A stretch of DNA of 9,843 nucleotides from Candidatus Manganitrophaceae bacterium. Its GTDB lineage: Bacteria; Nitrospirota; Nitrospiria; SBBL01; Manganitrophaceae. The position numbers were made by a program, and so were the translations under genes. The stretch spans positions 1 through 9,843 of the forward strand of contig SCUR01000431.1 in assembly GCA_004297235.1 (NCBI GenBank), read 5' to 3'. Shown piece after piece: positions 5,094-9,843 of the stretch (the first letter of the stretch is position 1; every line of letters starts with the position of its first letter). The notes under the pieces are model-generated. The model saw only the letters and a list, made by a program, of their open reading frames with translations. It searched no databases and was not told the origin of the DNA.

Positions 5094-6107
5094 ATGGACT
5101 CCACAGAATCAACATCGAGACGTCATCAAACGAACCTGCCGGTTCGGGGCTCGCTGCAATGGATCCCCTGGGTATTGGGGATCGCCCTTCTCTTCGCCGT
5201 TGTGGCCGCAGCCCTTCATTTTTCTGAAGCGCAAGCGTTTGTCGGTCTGGCTGAGCAGGTCGAGCCCGGGTGGTTCTTGCTGGCGCTGCTCCTCCAGGCG
5301 GGGACGTATTTGGCACAGGGTGAGATCTGGCGCATCGTGGGACGAGCGGCAAGCCGGCCTCTGCCCCTTCTGCGGGCTTACGAGCTGAGTCTCTCCAAGC
5401 TTTTTATCGACCAAGCGCTGCCGTCGTCCGGAATCAGCGGAACGGTCGTCCTCGCGCGCGCGCTCGAAGCGCGCGGCATGCCCCGATCCGTCGTGATGGC
5501 CGGCGTCGTCGTCAACCTCGCGTCGTATAACGCGGTGTATGCTATCAGTCTTGGAGCGGCCCTGCTCATCACGATCGTGCGCCATCAAGCGAACCTGTTT
5601 TTCGAGATCGTCTCCATCCTGTTCCTGCTTTACGGAGTAACGGTCACCCTGGCCATCCTGGCGCTCGCAGGGCGCAGGGCCGCCATCATTCGCAAGACGC
5701 TCGGGCGCCTTCGTCTTCTCAGACCCGTGATTAAGGTTCTCGAGGAGGCGGACACGCGCCTGGCCCACGATCGACGTCTGCTGCTCCAGGCGAGCGCATG
5801 TCAGCTGGGGATTGTCCTCCTCGATGCGGCGACCGTTTGGGTGCTTCTCTTTTCATTGGGGGTGATCGCCCCCTTCAGCGGCGTTTTCGCAAGCTTTATG
5901 CTCTCCAGCTTGTTTCGAACGATCGGCCTGTTGCCCGGGGGTCTCGGAACGTTCGAAGCGACCTCCGTCTTGACGCTGAAGCTCGTCGGCGTTCCGCTTC
6001 CCGCCGCCCTCTCGGCCACGCTTCTCTTCCGTGGTTTGAGCTTCTGGCTCCCGATGCTTCCCGGGCTCTGGTTTTCCCGTCGCATGACGGCCCGACACCC
6101 TGACTAG
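5094..6107 (+). CDS. LPG-synthase-like transmembrane protein (MprF N-terminal-type, UPF0104)
   Basis: A 337-residue inner-membrane protein of the family matching the flippase half of MprF (lysylphosphatidylglycerol synthase transmembrane region); in stand-alone members the substrate is usually unknown and lipid movement is presumed. After a polar N-terminus of about 20 residues come hydrophobic segments near 23-42, 57-75, 132-160, 168-192, 236-258, 262-281 and 300-325. Family motifs: L-P-S-S-G-I-S-G at 109-116 and L-P-G-G-L-G-T-F-E-A at 280-289, both strongly characteristic. The aminoacyl-transferase domain of full MprF is absent, so this protein does not itself make aminoacyl lipid. ATG 5094 follows an in-frame stop, with AGGA at 5087-5090 rather close. 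The gene stands alone, with its own leader upstream and rtcA 131 bases downstream on the same strand. Confidence 0.88.
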   Translation: MDSTESTSRRHQTNLPVRGSLQWIPWVLGIALLFAVVAAALHFSEAQAFVGLAEQVEPGWFLLALLLQAGTYLAQGEIWRIVGRAASRPLPLLRAYELSLSKLFIDQALPSSGISGTVVLARALEARGMPRSVVMAGVVVNLASYNAVYAISLGAALLITIVRHQANLFFEIVSILFLLYGVTVTLAILALAGRRAAIIRKTLGRLRLLRPVIKVLEEADTRLAHDRRLLLQASACQLGIVLLDAATVWVLLFSLGVIAPFSGVFASFMLSSLFRTIGLLPGGLGTFEATSVLTLKLVGVPLPAALSATLLFRGLSFWLPMLPGLWFSRRMTARHPD

Positions 6108-6116
6108 GCTTTCACT

Positions 6117-6145
6117 TTGAAATGAATTAAAATGTTTCAGATAAC
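6117..6145 (+). promoter_or_regulatory. Probable sigma-70 promoter for rtcA
   Basis: TTGAAA (6117-6122) and GATAAC (6140-6145) are spaced by exactly 17 bases, matching the -35 and -10 consensus at five and four of six positions. It lies right after the stop of the previous gene and about 95 bases before the rtcA start. No sigma-54 site of the kind used by RtcR-controlled rtc operons was found in this gap. Confidence 0.35.
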
Positions 6146-6200
6146 GACCGATCGGCACGGTCAAACCGGTTGAGGCGTTCCTAGAACCAGATGTTCTCGC

Positions 6201-6217
6201 GGAAGGCAGTACCTTCC
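6201..6217 (+). promoter_or_regulatory. Short hairpin in the rtcA leader
   Basis: GGAAGG (6201-6206) and CCTTCC (6212-6217) form a perfect 6-bp stem with a 5-base loop, 21 bases before the rtcA ATG. There is no T-run, so it is not a terminator. It might influence access to the weak ribosome-binding site or leader stability; it could also be incidental. Confidence 0.35.
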
Positions 6218-6238
6218 AAGGATCAACGGAACGAAACG

Positions 6239-7255
6239 ATGCTGAAAATCGATGGATCCTATCAAGAAGGGGGCGGACAGATCCTTCGAACCGCCCTGGC
6301 GCTCAGCCTCGTCACCCATACTCCCATTCGGATCGAGAAAATCCGGGCCGGCCGAAAGAGGCCGGGACTGATGCGCCAGCACCTCGCCGCGGTCAATGCC
6401 GCCGCAACCGTCGGCCATGCCGCGGTGGTCGGGAACACGCTCGGCTCTCAGGAGTTGACCTTCATCCCCGGCGAGATGACCGCCGGAGAATATACCTTCC
6501 CTATCGGGTCGGCCGGAAGCACGACACTCGTCCTGCAAACGGTGCTGCCGGCGCTTCTTTCCGCAAAAGGGTGGAGTCGCCTTACCCTTGAAGGAGGAAC
6601 GCACAACACGACGGCCCCGCCGTATGATTTTCTTGAGAAAGCGTTTCTCCCGTTGCTCAGGCGCGCCGGCGCCCAGGTTTCGTCGACATTGAAGAGGGCC
6701 GGCTTTTACCCGGCCGGGGGAGGTCGAATGGAGGTCATCATTGAACCGGCGACCTCTTTTATCCCGATCGATCTCTCCTCCCGAGGAGAAATCCGCCGCC
6801 GGTCGGCCAGGGCGATTCTCTCGCGTCTTCCGCGCAAGATCGCGGAGAGGGAATTAGCGGTCATCGAAAGGGAGCTTTCCTGGGGGAGGGACCTTCTGAC
6901 CATCGAGGAGTGGGATTCCGCCGGCCCCGGAAATGTGCTCCTCCTGGAAGTCGAGAGTGAACAGTTGACGGAGCTTTTTTCGTCGTTCGGCGAGCGCGGG
7001 CTTCCGGCAGAGATTGTCGCGGACCGGGCCGTCAAGGAGGTGCGGCGATATCTTGCCGCAGGGGTCGCGGTGGGAGAGCACTTGGCCGATCAACTCCTGT
7101 TGCCGATGGCCCTCATGAAGGGGGGATGCTTCTCGACGCTGCCGCCGTCGCGTCATACACTGACCAATATCGATATCATCCGAAAATTCCTCACCGTCCC
7201 TATTTCGGTCCTGGAAACAGATCGGAAGACGCATCGGATTGAAGTGGAAGTCTGA
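6239..7255 (+). CDS. rtcA: RNA 3'-terminal phosphate cyclase RtcA
   Basis: Converts an RNA 3'-phosphate to a 2',3'-cyclic phosphate using ATP through an enzyme-AMP intermediate; in the cytoplasm it takes part in RNA end healing and repair. Visible: E10-G-G-G-Q-I-L-R at 10-17, R-P-G-L at 41-44, E-G-G-T-H-N-T-T-A-P-P-Y-D-F at 118-131 and P-A-G-G-G at 158-162. The C-terminal V-G-E-H281-L-A-D-Q carries the histidine that becomes adenylylated. From ATG 6239 the product is 338 residues, the same length as E. coli RtcA. An in-frame ATG at 6191 would add 16 unrelated residues and has no ribosome-binding site. The ribosome-binding site of 6239 is also weak (GGAACG). No RtcB ligase or RtcR activator is next to it, unlike the enterobacterial rtc operon. 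All expected motifs are intact. Confidence 0.95.
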   Translation: MLKIDGSYQEGGGQILRTALALSLVTHTPIRIEKIRAGRKRPGLMRQHLAAVNAAATVGHAAVVGNTLGSQELTFIPGEMTAGEYTFPIGSAGSTTLVLQTVLPALLSAKGWSRLTLEGGTHNTTAPPYDFLEKAFLPLLRRAGAQVSSTLKRAGFYPAGGGRMEVIIEPATSFIPIDLSSRGEIRRRSARAILSRLPRKIAERELAVIERELSWGRDLLTIEEWDSAGPGNVLLLEVESEQLTELFSSFGERGLPAEIVADRAVKEVRRYLAAGVAVGEHLADQLLLPMALMKGGCFSTLPPSRHTLTNIDIIRKFLTVPISVLETDRKTHRIEVEV

Positions 7256-7322
7256 ATGGAAAAGGGGAAAAGACACTTTACTGAAAGCGCATTTAATGGC
7301 ACGCCATATCACCGGCCGCAAG

Positions 7323-7345
7323 AAGATCATTTCGGTATAGATCTT
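7323..7345. terminator. Weak hairpin between convergent rtcA and CBS genes
   Basis: AAGATC (7323-7328) and GATCTT (7340-7345) form a 6-bp stem with an 11-base loop directly next to the CBS gene stop. No run of T follows in either direction, so a shared terminator is only a possibility. Confidence 0.25.
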
Positions 7346-7792
7346 TCAATAGCCCACTTCACCTGGTCCAATGAGTTCTTCGAGATAACCGCTTAAGAGA
7401 TCCCTCCGCGCGACGATTCCGACCACCCGGCCCTCCCGATCGACCACCGGAACTCGAATGAGGTGATTTTTCTGGATAAAACGGGCGATCTCCATCGCCT
7501 GGACATCGATCGAGACCGCGTGCGGATATTTCATGATCTCCGTCGCGGAGAGGTTCTTCAAATCCAATCCCGTCAGGATCGCATCAAGGAGATCATACTC
7601 GCTGACGATCCCGATCAGCCGCATCTGCTCGTCGACGATCGGAACGCTTCCGAAATTTCCATGGACCATCGCCGATAGGATGGCATCGCAGTAGGTCTCC
7701 CCTCTAAAAAAGGTGAAGGTGCGCTCTATCAGGTGAAGGGCCGTCATTTCCCGGAGCGGTCTGTCTCCCATCATCAAATCACTTTCCCTCAT
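7346..7792 (-). CDS. Paired CBS-domain protein
   Basis: A 148-residue cytoplasmic protein made almost wholly of two CBS motifs, which together form a Bateman module binding adenine nucleotides or similar ligands. The first repeat ends G48-S-V-P-I-V-D...G-I-V-S-E-Y-D-L-L (48-69), the second I112-R-V-P-V-V-D...G-I-V-A-R-R-D-L-L (112-133). There is no catalytic or transport domain, so a regulatory or energy-sensing role is likely, with partner unknown. I chose ATG 7790-7792 because a strong GAGGAGAGG precedes it; a TTG at 7822 would add 10 residues and lacks such a site. It lies 80 bases downstream of the zinc-ribbon gene on the same strand and may be co-transcribed. It converges with rtcA, with only 90 bases between their stops. 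Confidence 0.88.
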   Translation of the reverse strand: MRESDLMMGDRPLREMTALHLIERTFTFFRGETYCDAILSAMVHGNFGSVPIVDEQMRLIGIVSEYDLLDAILTGLDLKNLSATEIMKYPHAVSIDVQAMEIARFIQKNHLIRVPVVDREGRVVGIVARRDLLSGYLEELIGPGEVGY

Positions 7793-7872
7793 CGTCCTCT
7801 CCTCTACAAAATTCTTCTTCAATCTTTTCAGTGCGAATGTGTCGAGAAACTCCTGTTTCTACCGGGCTCCGG

Positions 7873-8130
7873 TCACGCCGCAAAGGGCTTTGCAAGCCCC
7901 GGTGATTTCTTCCTCGTCCTTTTTCTACCTTTATCTTCTGAGGAAGAGATCCCCTTTCTTCGGTTGGAAAGGATAAGCGAATCAAGCGAATTACCGCACC
8001 GGATACAGCGAACCATGGCAATCTCTCCCTCATCGGTAAAGACCCAATCCTCCACCATCATTCCCCGGCATCTCGAACATGCGTACTTCTTATCTGTATC
8101 GTTTCTCGGATCAACGTCGTTCTTTTTCAT
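7873..8130 (-). CDS. Small zinc-ribbon protein of unknown function (85 aa)
   Basis: An 85-residue protein with two C-x2-C knuckles, C18-S-R-C21 and C42-I-R-C45, the second followed by G-N-S-L-D-S-L-I-L. The spacing and the pattern C-x-R-C-x-G-M-M-V-x-D, then R-C-I-R-C-G and I-L-x-N-R-R, fit the short zinc-ribbon proteins that I recall as frequent in Nitrospirota and related groups; their role is unknown. The basic tail (about 57-76, rich in K, R and S) suggests nucleic-acid or ribosome contact, which is inference. ATG 8128-8130 is preferred to the longer frame from 8223 because GAGGGAG lies 8 bases before it. The gene precedes the CBS-domain gene in the same direction. No promoter could be fixed in the 208 bases before mgtA. 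Confidence 0.75.
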   Translation of the reverse strand: MKKNDVDPRNDTDKKYACSRCRGMMVEDWVFTDEGEIAMVRCIRCGNSLDSLILSNRRKGISSSEDKGRKRTRKKSPGLAKPFAA

Positions 8131-8223
8131 CGTCGTCTCCCTCAACCGAAAACCTTCGTTACGCGGGATGAAGACCCATGCCGCCGCCTTGTTTCGATCT
8201 ATCATTCTCAATCTCTGCATCAC

Positions 8224-8338
8224 AACCTGCTTTCATAACACCATCCTGACTTAAATGAAAAAATAGGACAAACCCACGAAAGAAGTGTTCATGAAGTGTA
8301 CAAGCCCTCGACTGAATGCGGGTCAGCCTCCTTTTTAG
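8224..8338. other. Short gap between mgtA and the zinc-ribbon gene
   Basis: No gene. CTGA/TCAG around 8314-8328 could form a weak stem just past the mgtA stop, without a T-run. The AT-rich patch near 8253-8272 is the best place for the zinc-ribbon gene promoter, but no hexamer pair is convincing. Confidence 0.3.
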
Positions 8339-9843
8339 CTACACGAATCGATCTCGAAGGAACCGTTTCATCAAGCGACGCTTTGCGAGCTCAACGAAGA
8401 GCAGGTAAGTTCCGGTTAATCCGATCAAGAAGAGCATGAAAGAGGCGGGAAGCGGCGTAAAGCCGAGCAGAGGCGCCACCGGTGAGTAAGGGAGCGCGCT
8501 CCCGATCAAGACGACTGTAAAAATCGTGCCGGTGAGGAGCCGGCTGGGACGGTTTCGAAAGGGGTTGCCAGCTGTCCTGATCACAAACAAGACGAGCGTC
8601 TGGGTGGCGAGCGATTCGATGAACCAGCCGGTATGAAACGCCTGCTCCGAAGCGTGGAAGAGGGCGATCAGAGCGCCGAAGGTGAGAAAATCGTAGGCCG
8701 AGCTGATCGGCCCGATATAGATCATGAATTTTCGAATGAGCGAAACATCCCAGCGATGCGGCTTGCGGATGAAGGTCGGATCGACATTGTCGGTCGGAAT
8801 CGTAATCTGAGCCAAATCGTAGAGAAAGTTATTGAGCAGAATCTGAATCGGCAGCATCGGGAGAAAGGGAAGGAAGAGGGAAGCGCCCGCCATGCTGAAC
8901 ATGTTCCCGAAGTTGGAGCTCGTTCCCATCAAAAGATACTTCATGACGTTGCCGAACGCTTTTCTCCCCTCGATGATGCCGTTGTGCAACACCTTCAGGC
9001 TGCGCTCCAGCAAGATGATGTCGGCCGCCTCTTTCGCCGCATCGGTTGCTGTGGACACCGAGATGCCGACATCGGCCGTGTGCAGCGCGGGGGCATCGTT
9101 GATCCCGTCGCCGAGGAAACCGACGACATGCCCGCGATGCTGGAGGGCGCGAATGATTCGGTTCTTCTGGCTCGGGGAGACCCGCGCGAAAATTTTGAAC
9201 CGCTCCGCCGCGTGGGCGAGCGCCGGATCGCTCATCCGGTCAACCTCCTCTCCCAGGATGAGACGGACTTGACTCAAGCCGACCGCCGCGCAGACGTGAC
9301 GTGTGACCAGCTCGTTATCGCCGGTCAGGATCTTCACCTTGATGCCGTCCCGGCGAAGAGATCGAAGGACCTCCGCCGCCTCTTCCAAAGGCGGATCGAA
9401 GAAAGCGACAAACCCGACCAGCACCAGATCCCTTTCGTCGGTCGAATGATAAACAGGTTGTTTCGGAACGAACCGATACGCCACCGCCAACAATCGATAC
9501 CCCTCCCCGCTCAACTTCTGATAAACGGTCTTGCTCTTCGCTTTTGCCGTGGCATCGAATAGCGCCTCCTCCCCGTTCGCCTCGAAGCGCACGCATTGGG
9601 GCAAGACCGCTTCGGGCGCTCCCTTCGTGATTAAGAGCCGTTCTCCCCCCTTTTCGACGACGACGGAAAGGCGGCGGCGCTCAAAATCAAACGGAATCTC
9701 ATCTATCTTCCGATACCCTTCCATCTCCGGTGGACCGCGCTTCAAGATCGCCGCGTCCAGAGGGCTTTTGATTCCGGTCTCGTGGAAGCTGTTCAGATAA
9801 GCGAACAACAGCACACGATCGGAGGGTTTCCCCAGCGGATCGA
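8339..9843 (-). CDS. mgtA: Magnesium-transporting P-type ATPase, MgtA type (5' end beyond window)
   Basis: The C-terminal 500 residues or so of a P-type (IIIB) ATPase that imports Mg2+ across the inner membrane using ATP. Counting from the GTG codon at 9812-9814: K64-G-A-P-E, nucleotide domain; T164-G-D-N, hinge and phosphorylation domain; G235-D-G-I-N-D-A-P, Mg-binding of the P domain; then membrane helices with N-F-G-N-M-F-S-M-A-G (M5, near 301-310). The M6 sequence L-L-N-N-F-L-Y-D-L-A-Q at 326-336, followed by I-P-T-D-N-V-D, separates MgtA-type pumps from calcium and sodium relatives. The frame continues unbroken to the right edge (D-P-L-G-K-P-S-D-R before that codon), so the GTG is not the start; the D-K-T-G-T phosphorylation site and about 400 residues are missing from view. 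TAG at 8339-8341. No leader regulation can be judged. Confidence 0.93.
   Translation of the reverse strand, partial: DPLGKPSDRVLLFAYLNSFHETGIKSPLDAAILKRGPPEMEGYRKIDEIPFDFERRRLSVVVEKGGERLLITKGAPEAVLPQCVRFEANGEEALFDATAKAKSKTVYQKLSGEGYRLLAVAYRFVPKQPVYHSTDERDLVLVGFVAFFDPPLEEAAEVLRSLRRDGIKVKILTGDNELVTRHVCAAVGLSQVRLILGEEVDRMSDPALAHAAERFKIFARVSPSQKNRIIRALQHRGHVVGFLGDGINDAPALHTADVGISVSTATDAAKEAADIILLERSLKVLHNGIIEGRKAFGNVMKYLLMGTSSNFGNMFSMAGASLFLPFLPMLPIQILLNNFLYDLAQITIPTDNVDPTFIRKPHRWDVSLIRKFMIYIGPISSAYDFLTFGALIALFHASEQAFHTGWFIESLATQTLVLFVIRTAGNPFRNRPSRLLTGTIFTVVLIGSALPYSPVAPLLGFTPLPASFMLFLIGLTGTYLLFVELAKRRLMKRFLRDRFV

Noticed and set aside
5109..5768. 219-codon minus-strand open frame
   Set aside because: Antisense to the LPG-synthase-like gene, whose L-P-G-G-L-G-T-F-E-A motif and membrane segments are clear; the antisense product has no recognisable motif.
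6108..6190. Sigma-54 promoter before rtcA
   Set aside because: GGCAC occurs near 6153 but no GC element follows at the required spacing.
6191..6238. Upstream start for rtcA at 6191
   Set aside because: It adds 16 residues with no family match, overlaps the leader hairpin and has no ribosome-binding site; start at 6239 gives the normal RtcA length.
7793..7822. TTG start for the CBS protein at 7822
   Set aside because: The strong GAGGAGAGG serves ATG 7792 and nothing comparable precedes the TTG.
8633..9562. Long 309-codon open frame on the plus strand
   Set aside because: It lies fully antisense to the motif-rich mgtA frame, and its translation is low in hydrophobics and rich in R, E and Q, as expected of a mirror of GC-rich coding DNA.

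Overview
The window reads as chromosomal DNA of a Gram-negative-type bacterium. Most genes are GC-rich; one block, about 735-2340, is visibly more AT-rich. A Nitrospirota- or deltaproteobacteria-like source is my guess from the mix of short conserved proteins; nothing here proves a taxon. No rRNA, tRNA or CRISPR array was seen.

Layout. 1-733 (+): the tail of an unidentified gene (weakly HPr-like), a 77-residue conserved-looking protein, and a DksA/TraR-type zinc-finger regulator whose start overlaps the previous stop (ATGA). 735-2340: an AT-rich block with an intact SIR2-like NAD-binding protein on the minus strand, a remnant of a transposase N-terminus, an unrecognised ORF fragment and a perfect 16-bp hairpin; this looks like acquired, partly decayed accessory DNA. 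2340-2880: no convincing gene. 2930-4218 (+): an MFS transporter of the UMF1/Atg22-like type whose frame is broken near the start and again mid-gene. 4298-4695 (-): a small secreted protein, also frame-broken, with a terminator directly after its stop. 4696-5093: a hairpin-rich gene-free stretch, then an LPG-synthase-like multi-pass membrane protein (5094-6107, +). 6239-7255 (+): RtcA, RNA 3'-phosphate cyclase. 7346-8130 (-): a two-CBS-domain protein downstream of a small zinc-ribbon protein. 8339 to the right edge (-): the C-terminal 500 residues or so of an MgtA-type magnesium P-type ATPase.

How the genes relate. These are mostly unrelated housekeeping or transport genes in short units; I see no multigene pathway. 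The best candidate for an accessory system is the lone SIR2-like gene, which by family resemblance may be an NAD-targeting anti-phage effector, next to transposon debris. The three single-base frame breaks, all at C or G runs and confined to two adjacent genes, are either local sequencing error or real decay; the sequence alone cannot decide.
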